From Curvularia sp. ZM96 (lineage: Eukaryota > Ascomycota > Dothideomycetes > Pleosporales > Pleosporaceae), in contig JAJGBQ010000001.1 in assembly GCA_022457065.1 (NCBI GenBank), forward strand, positions 868,001 through 932,000: 64,000 bases of DNA, written 5' to 3'. The notes under the pieces are model-generated. The model saw only the letters and a list, made by a program, of their open reading frames with translations, was not told where the DNA came from and made no database searches. This document shows, piece by piece, positions 1 through 10,442 of this stretch (position 1 is the stretch's first letter; each line of letters opens with the position of its first letter). The position numbers and the translations under genes are program-made.

Positions 1-203
1 TGGGCAATGTCAAGAGCAACAAGGGACGGCTAGACGCGTACGAGGACGTGAGCCCTAGCGAGAGTCAGGAGCATATTATGGACAGCAAAAAGACGGTGGC
101 TCATGTCACAACAAGCCGGCCTCGAAGTACTGGTAGCGGAAGCGACACCATGGAGTACCAATGTATAACTGTCACCACAGATGTAAAGGTTATCCGAGAA
201 TGA
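1..203 (+). CDS. 3' end of a membrane-protein-like gene (partial)
   Basis: The frame starting at base 3 is open to a TGA at 201-203 and gives about 66 residues of a hydrophilic tail rich in Ser, Thr, Asp and Lys, ending ITVTTDVKVIRE. The left edge of the window cuts the gene, so no domain is visible. Tails of this style, with a closing 'TTDV' stretch, are common in fungal rhodopsin-like (SAT4/Pth11-related) integral membrane proteins; this is recall of family style, not a domain match. It could equally be the tail of another membrane or signalling protein. Confidence 0.5.
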   Translation, partial: GNVKSNKGRLDAYEDVSPSESQEHIMDSKKTVAHVTTSRPRSTGSGSDTMEYQCITVTTDVKVIRE

Positions 204-702
204 TGTCTAAAATGCATAATAGAAAGAGAAACGATTTCATCCAGTGTTCATTTTAGCAGCGAGGGCTGGTGCTCACTCTGAGGCGTTTCAACTGTAATAA
301 ACATGATACCAGGACCCAAACTATCCGCGTCGTGAACTTTCAGGCATGAATATTTACGGCTCGGGTCCAGCCGGTGTCAAAATGTAGTTACGGACCCAAT
401 GGTTGTCCGGAACAGCGCTAATTTAGCGCATTGTCTCTGGACCCTCAGTAGGCTAGACGGCAATATCTACATGCAGAGCGTGCCGTCTATGATAGGGTGC
501 CTGACTCTGCCTGTAAGCTCCACATAACTCCCATGTAAGCGCCAGTACGATATCGCTTAACGGTTACATTGCCATTTGTTTTTCCGCGCAGATCTGCAGT
601 GTCAGATATTGTTTGCCTTAGTATTTCGATATCACTAGTATCTTCCATCCAGCTCCCCAGTCCACGTACCAACGTCTAAGGCTTACTTGTAGCTTGAGCA
701 TC
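204..702. other. Intergenic region
   Basis: No convincing coding frame. It should hold the 3' UTR of the preceding gene and the promoter of the monooxygenase. No clear TATA box or operator was recognised. Confidence 0.6.
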
Positions 703-2046
703 ATGGCGGTCGAAACAAAACCGCTGAATATTGCGATAGTCGGAGGCGGCATATCAGGACTCGCGCTGACGATTGCAATGCTCACGAAATGCCCACATAT
801 CCGCGTAACACTTTATGAGTCCGCGAGTGCGTTTGGAGAAATAGGCGCAGGGGTTGGGTTTGAGCCAGTCATGGTTCGCACCATGGGACTAATCGATCCA
901 CGTATCGCTGCTGCATTCGAAAAATGCACTCAGGGAAACACCATCACGGAACCTCCCCGATGGTTCACCGTCAGAGTTGGCGACGAGCGGAAGAAGGATG
1001 TTGCACTGGGCGAGGAAGTGTTTGTTATGCCGGCTAGGAAAGGCCCTAGAGGTGGTGTGCACCGGGCGCACTTCTTGGATGAGCTGGTCAAATTGGTCCC
1101 AGAAGGCATCGCACAATTCAAAAAGAGACTCCATGACATCACAGAAGCGGAAGATGGATCAGGCGACGTAGTCCTTCACTTTACGGATGGGTCCAAGGCG
1201 CAGCATAACGCGATACTGGGGTGCGATGGAATCAAGTCGCGTACGCGGTCCATCCTTCTAGGCGACTCCGATGCATCAAAAGCGGTATTTTCTGGGAAGT
1301 ACGCGTACCGTGGGCTAATACCCATGGCAAAGGCTATCGAGATTATGGGTCAAGGCATTCCAGAGACGCCGCAATTGTACATGGGCTACCAAGGCCACGT
1401 ACTGATATTTCCTATCGCGAATGGAACGATATTGAATGGTAGGTTATTAGTCATATTCTCAGAGCACTTTACTGATGTCTTTGCAGTGGTAGCCTTTTCT
1501 TCCCGTCCCACGTGGGATAAGTCAGAATGGGTAGTACAAACATCCCGTGAGGACTTGTTGGACGACTATAAGCACTGGACCCCCACGATACGCGCCATCA
1601 TGGGCAGCCTACAGAAGCCTGACATATGGGCGCTATTTGATCACCCCCCTGCGTCTACATACTACTCGGCCAAGCCACTTATCTGTCTCGTGGGTGACGC
1701 AGCCCACGCTTCGACACCTCACCAAGGGGCTGGCGCTGGAATGGGCATTGAAGATGCCTACATCCTTTCTGAACTGCTTTCACAATGCAACACGAAGGAT
1801 GAGATTCAGAAAGCTTTTCATGCATATGACGCAGTGCGAAGGCCGCGTAGTCAGAAACTAGTCAAGACGAGTCGCGAAGCCGGAATGTTGTGGGATCTGG
1901 AAGGAGACGGAGTGGGAGACAATCTCGAGACACTCAAACGAAATGCGGTGACGAGGATGGACTGGATCTGGGATCACGACATCCTCGAAGATATGGCACG
2001 GGCGACAGAAGTCATGAATGATGCAGAAAGTGTCGCAACACGGTAG
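703..2046 (+). CDS. FAD-dependent monooxygenase (salicylate hydroxylase-like)
   Basis: Predicted group A flavoprotein aromatic hydroxylase of 431 residues. The N-terminal dinucleotide fold reads IAIVGGGISGLAL (GxGxxG, about residues 10-22). A DG-type motif (LGCDGIKSRTR) lies mid-protein, and the second FAD motif is VGDAAHASTPHQGAGAGMGIE near residue 325. These are the three fingerprints of the family, which uses NAD(P)H and O2 to hydroxylate aromatic acids or polyketides; the substrate cannot be read from sequence. Start chosen at ATG 703; an upstream in-frame TTG at 694 is not a likely fungal start. A 48-bp intron at 1439-1486 (GTAGGT...TTTGCAG) is inferred because removing it joins TILN to VVAFSSRP, as expected for the family. 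The intron is a multiple of three with no stop, so the unspliced frame stays open. No clustered partner gene is evident. Confidence 0.85.
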   Translation: MAVETKPLNIAIVGGGISGLALTIAMLTKCPHIRVTLYESASAFGEIGAGVGFEPVMVRTMGLIDPRIAAAFEKCTQGNTITEPPRWFTVRVGDERKKDVALGEEVFVMPARKGPRGGVHRAHFLDELVKLVPEGIAQFKKRLHDITEAEDGSGDVVLHFTDGSKAQHNAILGCDGIKSRTRSILLGDSDASKAVFSGKYAYRGLIPMAKAIEIMGQGIPETPQLYMGYQGHVLIFPIANGTILNGRLLVIFSEHFTDVFAVVAFSSRPTWDKSEWVVQTSREDLLDDYKHWTPTIRAIMGSLQKPDIWALFDHPPASTYYSAKPLICLVGDAAHASTPHQGAGAGMGIEDAYILSELLSQCNTKDEIQKAFHAYDAVRRPRSQKLVKTSREAGMLWDLEGDGVGDNLETLKRNAVTRMDWIWDHDILEDMARATEVMNDAESVATR

Positions 2047-2639
2047 TACAAGTCCGCAGCAATGAGCAATCAAAAATCGATGTCTTCCTTTACCACGTAA
2101 GTCCCAAGAATCCCCGCACCGAGATGTTCTAAAATACGAACGGACGTTCCCCAAGTTTGGTCAAGTCCGCGATTTAAGCCAATGATGCACGCGACTGTCG
2201 ACCACTCGGAAACAATGGATGTATCGGAGGCCTGCGCGTGACAACCACGCCGCACTCAGCCTCGCCAACAACACCGGACAACTTGCTCTAAACTTTACGC
2301 ATTGACATGCAAACGCTCAGCCTTGCAACAATTGTTGAGAGATTTGAGTGACGCAATCCTTCTACTGGCATCGCTCCAATACCACTTCGTAAGGCTGAAT
2401 GCTAGGCTCGTTCCGCTCCGCTGTTAGCATTTCACTAGACAGCACATAGCCACATCGCATGAACTTTGTGGCTGTTGAGGAAAATGTTCCATTGCGCCAC
2501 CAACAGCCAAAGTGTGGGGTGAACCCATGATGGCGGCCGCTCGTAGGTATAATTGAAAAGACGGTGCGTTACTGAGCGCTTAACACTTTGCCACTCATCT
2601 ACTACACATCTACAATATTTCTGCAAACACTTTTTTACA
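2047..2639. other. Intergenic region
   Basis: Holds the end of the monooxygenase transcript and the promoter and 5' leader of the RING gene. In-frame sequence upstream of ATG 2640 is open to a TTG at 2553 but has no ATG and is read as leader. Nothing else recognised. Confidence 0.55.
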
Positions 2640-4028
2640 ATGCCTTCAAGGACTCAGAGGTACCATGCCCCTGGTAACAGCATGTACGACGTACAACTCT
2701 GGTCCCCAACCGACGTCCTCGACCTTCTTGAGAATAGCTGCTGCGTCGGCTATGCTTATAATGGGACTCGCAGATGTCGCAATCCTATCAACTACATGAA
2801 TGCAAGCAAATTCAGCCGTATGCTGGATACTATATCGACACAACCACCAGATGCTGAGCGATTGCGATCTGACCTCATGGTCCTCGCTAGACTTGGGCTG
2901 TGCATACGCAACCATCAATACCAGGCCGAGGACATGGTGGAGGAATGGATGAGCGAAATACGTGCAGCTTTTCCAAGAGTCGTTTGTTCAGACTTCTCTC
3001 GAGCGTCTGCAGTTAGACAGCAGCTATCCCAACAGATCATCTACGTGGATCAGATCACTGCCTCTTCAACTGGTGCGTCGACGCCCACCAGCACAAGGGC
3101 ATCTAGTGTATCTGTCGACGAATCCACTGAAGTCGATTCCCTCCGCGAGACGATCGCCACGATGCAAGAGACGATCAGATCGGCACAGGAATGTATAGAT
3201 CGACTATCGAATAGCCGTCAGCCTTCAGTCCAGCCGCCGCCCATCACCCGTGTCTCAACATCCGACATATCTTCGCTGGCACTATCACGAAGCTCCACGA
3301 TAATAACCGACTTGAGTTCGGTCACTTCGGCGTCCTCTTCATCTTCTTCCTCCTCCCGCTCTTCCACACCTCCATCCAGTGTTGCTACAAGAGCATCATC
3401 ACCCAGCGACACCTCGCAAGCGCCCCGACGTGATGCAACCGCCAACCCACGCCCCAGCACGCCAGCATCATCGTCATCATCAGAATCTCCAGCTCCAACC
3501 CCTACATCCTCAGAACCCGCACCTCCACCAGCGCCCTCACCGCCCCGATCCCCCTGCACCACCACCCACGCCCGCCGCCTGCCCCTCTCCGACCAATGTC
3601 CCATCTGCCAAACCGGCCCTGCGCTCTCCACTCTTCCGCTCTCCTCCGTCGTATGGTGCAAGTCCTCCTGCGGCCAAAGCCTTCACAGCGACTGTTTCTC
3701 TCGCTGGGCGCGCCAACGCACTCGCGACGGCCTTACACCCACATGCGTCATGTGTCGCGCAGACTGGACCGATGAGTGTGATTGTCAGGGCTGTCTGCAT
3801 GTGCCGCGCCGGGAGGTGGAGGGGAAGTGTGCGATTTGTATGGAGGTGATGGAAGGGGAGGAGGACGGGGAGGACGGGGAGGGAACGGTTTGGTGTAAAG
3901 ATGGGTGTGGGCGGAGTGTGCATAGAGTTTGTTTTGGGGCTTGGGAAGCGCATTGTGTGGAAGCGGGTGCGAGGGCGACGTGTGTGTTGTGCCGAGCGGA
4001 GTGGAATGAGGAGGGGTGTGGGTGTTAG
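2640..4028 (+). CDS. Protein with two tandem C-terminal RING-type zinc fingers
   Basis: Intronless frame of 462 residues. Residues 1-115 form a folded-looking N-terminal region with several Cys; then a long Ser/Thr/Pro-rich low-complexity linker (about 140-310) with acidic and SSSS tracts. The C-terminus carries two related zinc-finger units. The first starts at C320 (CPIC ... WCKSSCGQSLHSDCF ... CVMCRADW). The second starts at C397 (CAICMEV ... WCKDGCGRSVHRVCF ... CVLCRAEW). Each supplies Cys/His ligands in the order CxxC...CxxxC-GxxxH-xxC...CxxC, the pattern of RING/RING-H2 E3 ligase folds of the SWIM-associated kind. An E3 ubiquitin ligase role is inference. The two units look like an internal duplication, separated by an acidic/Gly spacer. 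Confidence 0.75.
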   Translation: MPSRTQRYHAPGNSMYDVQLWSPTDVLDLLENSCCVGYAYNGTRRCRNPINYMNASKFSRMLDTISTQPPDAERLRSDLMVLARLGLCIRNHQYQAEDMVEEWMSEIRAAFPRVVCSDFSRASAVRQQLSQQIIYVDQITASSTGASTPTSTRASSVSVDESTEVDSLRETIATMQETIRSAQECIDRLSNSRQPSVQPPPITRVSTSDISSLALSRSSTIITDLSSVTSASSSSSSSSRSSTPPSSVATRASSPSDTSQAPRRDATANPRPSTPASSSSSESPAPTPTSSEPAPPPAPSPPRSPCTTTHARRLPLSDQCPICQTGPALSTLPLSSVVWCKSSCGQSLHSDCFSRWARQRTRDGLTPTCVMCRADWTDECDCQGCLHVPRREVEGKCAICMEVMEGEEDGEDGEGTVWCKDGCGRSVHRVCFGAWEAHCVEAGARATCVLCRAEWNEEGCGC

Positions 4029-4745
4029 AGGTGGCGAAGGCAGAGGGGGAGTTGATACAATCATGTTTCCTTTCTACTTGTATTTTTACTAGCTACCATA
4101 GACTATAGACCATTGATTTCTTCTTAAACTTTCCCAATAGCAAAATGTCGAAAGTGAACGTGGTGGTGGGATGGACGCACGAAACCCGCCATCAGGGTGT
4201 TCACGTCTTTCCTGTTCCTGCATTTCGCCCCCTGCTCGTTCCTCTCGTTAGGAAGATGTGCTTGGTTTCCGCTTGCTTGTGCATAATGCATTAGTTAAGG
4301 GACAAGGAAAAGACTAAGAAAGCTTGTCCGAACTGCTTCCAATTGGCATTTTTCTTTCACTGGTGAACTTGTAATGCATATATATCAGAGAGAGCAAGAA
4401 TACAACATTGCACCTGAGTACTGATCTAGGCAGAATTCACTCAAGGAGAAGGTGATCCAGGGACGATAGCAACAATTTGTTCAGTTAAGGACTCGATATT
4501 GAAGAGCACATCGTCACCTCTGTGATCATCCTATCATGCTCGCTCACGCTCATTGGCGAATCACGAGACTCAGCAAGATAATCATTTAGCCAACAGAATT
4601 TTGTACAAAATTTAACACCGTATCACTGACATCACAGTGGAGCAATACAGATTGACTGAACAAGTAAGGGTATTATTTTTGTATACTACTACAACATTTT
4701 CTTCATGGTATCATCTCATCATTCCCCTATCATTACCCATCATCT
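4029..4745. other. Convergent intergenic region
   Basis: Lies between the 3' ends of the RING gene (+) and the aminopeptidase gene (-). It is AT-richer than its neighbours and shows no credible coding frame or RNA gene. It should hold both 3' UTRs. Confidence 0.6.
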
Positions 4746-6341
4746 TTAGATGGCGTGCTTTCCAGCGCCGCAAGGCTGACCAAGGTGCTCGTGGCCACCG
4801 TGGTCGAACCTGCTCATGAACCTAGCCGACTCAGCACCACGCTTGCGAAGCGTAGCGTTGGCCTTCGGGATACCCTCGAAAGAAACGGCGTACTTGGCAA
4901 CGGAGTTGGCAATGCTCTGGGTGTTGAGGAGGTAGGCGTCGTGGGCAAGGTTGTTGATGTCGTCGCAAGCTTGGTGGTAGCATCCGTCGAGAGGCTTGCC
5001 GGCCTCACCACCGAAGAGCTGGGCCTCCTCCTCGGTCTTGAGGACCTCGGCACCGGTGAAGAGTCCTCCGGAGGGAATACCGTTCTCGAGGAAAGCAGCA
5101 TAGTCGGAGCGGAGGGTGAAGAGAGAGGGTACGTGGGCAAGACCACGCTCCTCGTAGAACTCCTCAAAGTCCCGCTCGATCTTGTCGGAACCAGCGGCAC
5201 CAGAGAAGTTGAAAGCACTGCCATCACCGTCGTAGATACCGAGGACGTAGTTGGGCGAGGCAATCATGTCGAAGTTGAGGTAGGCGCGGATCTTGTTAGC
5301 CTCCTCGGTGCTGCCACCCAGACTGCCGTTGATGGTCTTCATGTAGTAGAAAGATCCAAGCTTGCCAAACTCCTCAGCGCCCCAGAAACCAAGACGAACC
5401 GCGTTCTTGATCTTGTACTTGGTCAGTGCGAGACCAGTGACAAGGGTACCAATGGTACCAGATCCATCATCGTTGATACCGGGACCGGCGAAGACAGAGT
5501 CGGTGTGGCCACCGATCATGAGGACGTTGTCGTGGTCGCCCTCCTTAGTCTCAGCAATGACGTTGTAGTTGGTGCGGTTCTCCCGAATGGCATCAACGAA
5601 GAGAGTGGCCTCGATGGTCGTACCATTGCCAAGCTTGGCAACGAGAGCCTCTCCGGCCTCCTTGGTCATACCGACAGCAGGGGCATAGTTGCCCTCACCG
5701 CCAAGCGTACCAGAAAGGGCCTGCTCTGGCTCGTTGTTGTAGATGAGCGCGCCAACAGCACCGGCTGCCTTTGCTTTTGTGGCCTTGTCAGCAAAGGGGC
5801 AAGTACCTCGAGAGATGAGGGCCAGTTGACCGGAAACCGCGGCAGGGTAGTCGGCGTCGGCACATCCCAGGTTGTTGACTTTGACAATGTTGGCGGTGAC
5901 ATCGGCGGATGGGCCAAAGGTCATGTAAGAGACGGGGATCTCTTCACCAGCAGCAGTGAACTTGGTGGTAGCAGCCGTGAAAAGCTCAACAAAAGGCTGC
6001 TTGTACACGTTGTAGTAGCCAGTGTCCAACAGAGTCTGGTACAACCACTCAGTGGTTGCGTTGTGGCCGGTGCCACCAAAAGCACGGTTACCACCAGCTT
6101 CGTCGGCAAAGGTCTGAAGTTGTTGGGAGCCCGCGAGCAGATCCTCGAGCTTGATGTCTTTGATCAGATCCTTGGGGGTGACGAGTTTCTTAGGCTTGTC
6201 GTGTGGCTTGCCGGGCTTCATAGGCTTTCCCGGCTTCACAGGCTTTCCTGGAATCTCAGGCTTGCCTGGTGGCTTGGGCTTCGCATCAAGCTGCTGGGCA
6301 AGGACGGGCGCAGCGAGCGCAAGGAAGGGAACGAACCTCAT
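4746..6341 (-). CDS. Secreted M28-family aminopeptidase with PA domain
   Basis: Intronless, 531 residues. The start is the ATG at 6341-6339; it gives a signal peptide (MRFVPFLALAAPVLA). Residues 20-50 are a basic Pro/Gly/Lys-rich spacer built from repeated PGKP units. A protease-associated (PA) insert spans about 140-250. The M28 zinc site is complete: H279 (GGHTDS), D291 (GINDDGSG), E323/E324 (WGAEEFG), D358 (NFDMIAS) and H456 (CYHQACDD) with a likely Cys454-Cys459 disulfide. Fungal homologues are secreted leucyl or general aminopeptidases that release N-terminal residues from peptides outside the cell. Length and domain order match that group. A long open frame lies on the opposite strand and is explained by codon bias. 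Confidence 0.93.
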   Translation of the reverse strand: MRFVPFLALAAPVLAQQLDAKPKPPGKPEIPGKPVKPGKPMKPGKPHDKPKKLVTPKDLIKDIKLEDLLAGSQQLQTFADEAGGNRAFGGTGHNATTEWLYQTLLDTGYYNVYKQPFVELFTAATTKFTAAGEEIPVSYMTFGPSADVTANIVKVNNLGCADADYPAAVSGQLALISRGTCPFADKATKAKAAGAVGALIYNNEPEQALSGTLGGEGNYAPAVGMTKEAGEALVAKLGNGTTIEATLFVDAIRENRTNYNVIAETKEGDHDNVLMIGGHTDSVFAGPGINDDGSGTIGTLVTGLALTKYKIKNAVRLGFWGAEEFGKLGSFYYMKTINGSLGGSTEEANKIRAYLNFDMIASPNYVLGIYDGDGSAFNFSGAAGSDKIERDFEEFYEERGLAHVPSLFTLRSDYAAFLENGIPSGGLFTGAEVLKTEEEAQLFGGEAGKPLDGCYHQACDDINNLAHDAYLLNTQSIANSVAKYAVSFEGIPKANATLRKRGAESARFMSRFDHGGHEHLGQPCGAGKHAI

Positions 6342-7310
6342 CTTGAATGTTGGCAACGAGAGATGAACAGAGGATGAGAAGGTTGCCGTGGAAGATTGGG
6401 CCGGCGCCGCATGGCTCTATATACTCTGGTTCATATCTGTATAGTCGACTTGGAATGTCTAACAAGGGTGGCGCTGTGCTTCCATGTCTAACCAGTACAG
6501 GCAGCTGCGGATGCGATCGCTAGCTCGCCACCGCTCAGGAACCGGGAAATGGGTATTCAAGGCATACTGTGGGCTATTGGTGACGGGTAGCCGGGTGAAG
6601 GGCTGGGGCGAAGGCGACGAAATTGATGATGGTCGACTTGGCTGCGTGCTCTTGTGTTGCATGAGGAAGGAGAATAGCCGCGTCGCATGTCGGATACACC
6701 TAGCCCACGGCCAGACGACACTTGATTGGGAAGGACAAGATTTAGATGGGCGGGCCAAGCAACAGCCCCCATAAAGACGCCTTGGCGCAACAACGCCACA
6801 ATCGGACGTGATAATGGAGGATTCCGCCAGGCGTTCCTGCTGGTGTGATGTATTGCGAATGCAATAGTCGGATAGTTGTTTTGTCGCGAATGCCATTGAA
6901 CGAAGTAGTGTTGATGAAGGATCTGGGTTGTGCCGACGGTTGGTGACTGTTGCTACGCTACAGAGTACGGCCGCGATCATAGTACCTAGACTTGGCGACG
7001 GTTGATGATAGAGAAAGATACGAATGAAATTCAGCCGAGCATGCTTGATAAAATTGCGCATGTACAAATGATCCGATCTGCAATCACAGCAACCGAATAC
7101 GACTAAACCGACCATGAAGGCGTCATTCACTGTATGAAAAGTGGTAGGGTTTGGAATTGAGCAAAGAATTAATTATTGCTACAGAAGAAGTATATGCACA
7201 CGGTCGTCTGTATACTAGGAGGGATTGTTGATGGGCTTAGTCATCACATCATGTGACCGTGAATCACGTGATAGGACATCCAATTCTACACCTTCTGTAT
7301 CCTCCTCCAC
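6342..7310. other. Intergenic region
   Basis: Promoter of the aminopeptidase gene (reading left) and 3' flank of the LVIVD gene. A 223-codon minus-strand frame exists but lacks coding character. A palindromic TCACGTGA (E-box-like, bHLH-type) is at 7264-7271, just past the LVIVD stop codon; its function is unknown. Confidence 0.5.
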
Positions 7311-8999
7311 TTATTTGTCAAAGCCCTGCTGCATTTTCACGACAAAGGCGCCTCTTTCCATTGTGTTGACGAGGATGTGGCCGCTCTTGAAGAGTGCGTA
7401 GCTCGACCAAGTTCCGACAAAGTCAACAGTGCCGCCTCCGGCCATGTTGTCGTCCTCGGGGTAAACGTCTATTAATATAATTAGTTTATTTGTTCCCAGA
7501 GCATTGAAATGGCTTAAAATTAGGCTTAGACTTACCGAAGAAGCCGACTTCCTTAACACCGGCGCCGGTCGGGTCCTGGGGAATGGATCGCACATCCAAC
7601 ACCCGGAAACCAGTACTATAGTTCGACTGGTATGCAAATCCGTTAAAGACATACTGGTTGTGATCTACGCCCTTAGCACCGCTCTTGTAGAGTCCTGTTT
7701 GCTTTGGTGCGCGTAGAGATGAGATGTCCCAGATGTAGGTGATGGGGTGGCCCGCAGCACCGGGGCCAACCTTGTCGTACTCATCGTACTCATCATCGAG
7801 AAGCAGATACTTCTGGTTCTTAGGATCCAGGACGGCACCTTGATGGGTGTATGCTGCACCCTCGTAGGAAGTGATGGACAAGACAACAGGTGCCTTCTTG
7901 TTCGTCACATCGTAGATGGTCAGCGTATCCTCGTTGTAACCATAGCAAATCTCGTGGCCCTCAAATTGTTTGTCGGGACCGTGGTAAATCAGACATTGGG
8001 CATCGTGGACATAGCCGTCCTGGGATGCACTGGGGGCATATTGTTAGCTGAGCAGAGACGGCCCCTGAGTTTGCGGACTTACCATCCAGGGCTGGTGGGC
8101 TTAGCAGGGTTGCTAATATCAATAAAGATGATGCCCGACTTGCACTTGTCAGTCCTCGGCATGGCTCCGACAGAGTAGATGAAGTTGGTCTCGGGGTTGG
8201 TGACGACGTTGTGGGTGCGGCCGCTAGGAAGGCCGTTGTAGTGACCAACAAGATCTTTGGAATTGCTGAAAGTCACTGGCTTGGCCGGGTCGATTGTCAG
8301 GAGTTTCTTCATGTCGAAGATCTGAATGCCGTGTCCCTGGGCTTCACTGCCGATGATCATCAGGTTGTTCTGACCTCGGATCTCGCGCCAAGTGCTGGGG
8401 GATGAGTATGCAGGGAGACGTCCAAGGTACGATAGTTTTCCTTCCTTGGTGATCTCAGCAAATGCAGCACCATCCTGCTGCCCAATGCAGACGAATTCAC
8501 GGCCGTCATCCGACGTCCAGCCTGAGGATAGTTAGAATGGGCTGTTTTGATAGACATTCAAATTGCTCACCCCACGACGAAGATCCGACACCACGCGTGC
8601 TGCCGAGCTCCGCGTGTGACAGGAAATGAAGAAGATCAATCTAGCGGGGTCAGTGACAGCTGTCTAGGTGGGACATGGGCTACACTAACGTTCTTGCATC
8701 GGAAGGTGTCCTTGTCTGTGACAGCGGTACCGTTGATGCACTCGACCTTGTCCTTGATCTCGGCATACTGCATAGAGTTGTACGCGCCAGCAGCCTCCTG
8801 TCTGGCCCATGATTCCTGTCACCACCAGTCAACATTGAGTTCTAACACGGGGAGAGACATTTGCAACCTTCTTCAGGGCCATGTTGTTTTCATGCCTGAT
8901 ACCGGAATCGTAGAGCTTCGCCCCCCTGAGCTCGTCTTTGGGCATTTCCCTTGCCACCGCAAGGGCGGATAGCGAGAGGAGAGCTGTGCGTAGGTACAT
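7311..8999 (-). CDS. Secreted LVIVD-repeat / choice-of-anchor B-like beta-propeller protein
   Basis: Six exons rebuilt by frame and splice motifs: 8868-8999, 8690-8815, 8571-8640, 8083-8521, 7536-8029 and 7311-7468; introns are 49-67 bp. The product is 472 residues and all phases agree. The N-terminus MYLRTALLSLSALAVA is a signal peptide. The body repeats a blade-like pattern in which a phrase such as FDMKKL, FIDISNPAKPT, IYDVTNKKAPV, IWDISSLRAPK or FRVLDVRS closes each unit, typical of LVIVD/choice-of-anchor B proteins. Conserved stretches include GSEAQGHGIQIFD, HDAQCLIYHGPD and THQGAVLD. The family is extracellular and of unknown activity. The Cys pair in the second exon (VECING...FRCKN) could be a disulfide. 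There are no operon-like neighbours. Confidence 0.85.
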
Positions 9000-10442
9000 G
9001 TTGGCGGTGGCTTAGGAGGCAACGAGACAGCGGTACTGGAAGCATCACAGGATATCAAGGCTCTTAAATGTGCATGCTACGACATGGAGGTGCTCTACAT
9101 GGTAATCACTAGAATGCATACTCTATGGCCAACTGGGCAGGTAGCCTCGAGACCTGCCCCTTTGGATACTACACCACCCACGCGGTAACCCATGGTACAA
9201 GGAAGTGTGGGTGCACAAGCGGCAGTCGGCAGAGATACAAAGCATTGTATAGACCAGGCTGGCAGCTGGGAGAGGTGTGGCATTGGTGAGCTGTAGATTA
9301 AGCAAAAGCTTCGGGTCCGGATGGCTGTACGCTTTGGGAAGGAGGCTTTGCACAAGATGTCTTGGCGGCAGCTGATCAAGGGCTACTCGGAGGCGGGAAT
9401 GGGGCGCGCCCAGCGTGCCAAGGAGATCTTCATAACGCCAGAGATAACGGGAAATGCGTTCCTGAGATGGAAAATTGCGGTACGAGGTTGCATCGCTCGC
9501 ATTGCTATCGTGGTGTTCGACCGAGGCAGCATCTCCCACAACTTGTGAGACTAGAAGATGGCGGCTTGCAAAACCACCCTACATTCCAGTAAAATTCCTA
9601 CTTTTAAAAGCAGCTGTAGTTGTCACAGTCATTTATTGTTTGCTATATTCTTAGAACTTCTGACTCGACTTCTAGAACTAACTGTAGTAACCCCTGTCAT
9701 TTACAGTTTGCTTTGTTGCCAGCGCAGAGTAGCTTTAACTTTCCGGTTTTACTAGTTTCGGGAGAGGCTGCCCCTCTGTTCAGCATTATACTTGCGGGCA
9801 CTGTACTGCAGGCACCGGGCTATAGACGCCAAGAATATTGAGAAGGTCTGCTTTTGGGAGCATCCGACGTGGGCCGCAGCGTTACTCAAGTGCGTCATCG
9901 GTATTCGGAATCGCGCGCATTGGGAAGACTGCCGTCGACCTACAGGACCATGCTGCTTGTGATACTGGAAACGCGATGCCAGCGCGACAGCTCGTGACAG
10001 CCAAATTTTCCGCCTGATGGGGCTGTCTATTAGCTTTGCTCTGTAATTGCCCGCTGATCATTGGCCTACAATAGCGTGATCCAGTAGAAAACGTGTCACG
10101 GTGTGGGCAGGCTATGCCGCTTTGAACATGTTCGTCCAGTTTTGCGTAGTCCAGTTTTCTCGCTCCGATCGTGGGCTGGTGGGGATGGCGGGGCAACGTT
10201 GGCCGCCAACGACGCGTACGTTGCCAAACATCGCGCGGTCCGCTGTTGCGTCACAAGCCAAAATTTGTAAACATCACAATCGAAAACAAACAGCACCAGA
10301 GTGAAGTGAAAGGGGCCGTGTGCCCACTAAATATTCATTATCGAATTTATGTAGTCATAGAAGGGGTGAATGGTCGTAATCTCGTCCGCAGTGGCGGGTA
10401 GAGTCGTCAAATCTTGGTCTGACCCAGTGCTCTGCCATGCAT
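9000..10442. other. Intergenic region with an imperfect internal repeat
   Basis: Promoter side of the LVIVD gene and 3' flank of the HAD gene. No convincing gene. Two degenerate copies of a segment beginning CTGTAGT and continuing to GTTTGCT lie at about 9614-9642 and 9682-9712, suggesting a decayed small repeat. Otherwise nothing recognised. Confidence 0.45.
9614..9712. repeat. Two degenerate direct copies, period about 68 bp
   Basis: The segments starting CTGTAGT at 9614 and 9682 share a diverged CTGTAGT...GTCATTTA...GTTTGCT pattern. Similarity was judged by eye and is weak; it may be a relic of a repeat element. Confidence 0.3.

Noticed and set aside
4755..6377. A 540-codon open frame on the plus strand opposite the aminopeptidase
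   Set aside because: Its translation is a low-complexity Val/Gly/Leu string with no motif, explained by the codon bias of the minus-strand gene, whose signal peptide and zinc site are complete.
6459..7130. A 223-codon minus-strand frame between the aminopeptidase and LVIVD genes
   Set aside because: Ser/Arg/Cys-rich composition, no domain or signal peptide, and it sits in promoter space; most likely chance.
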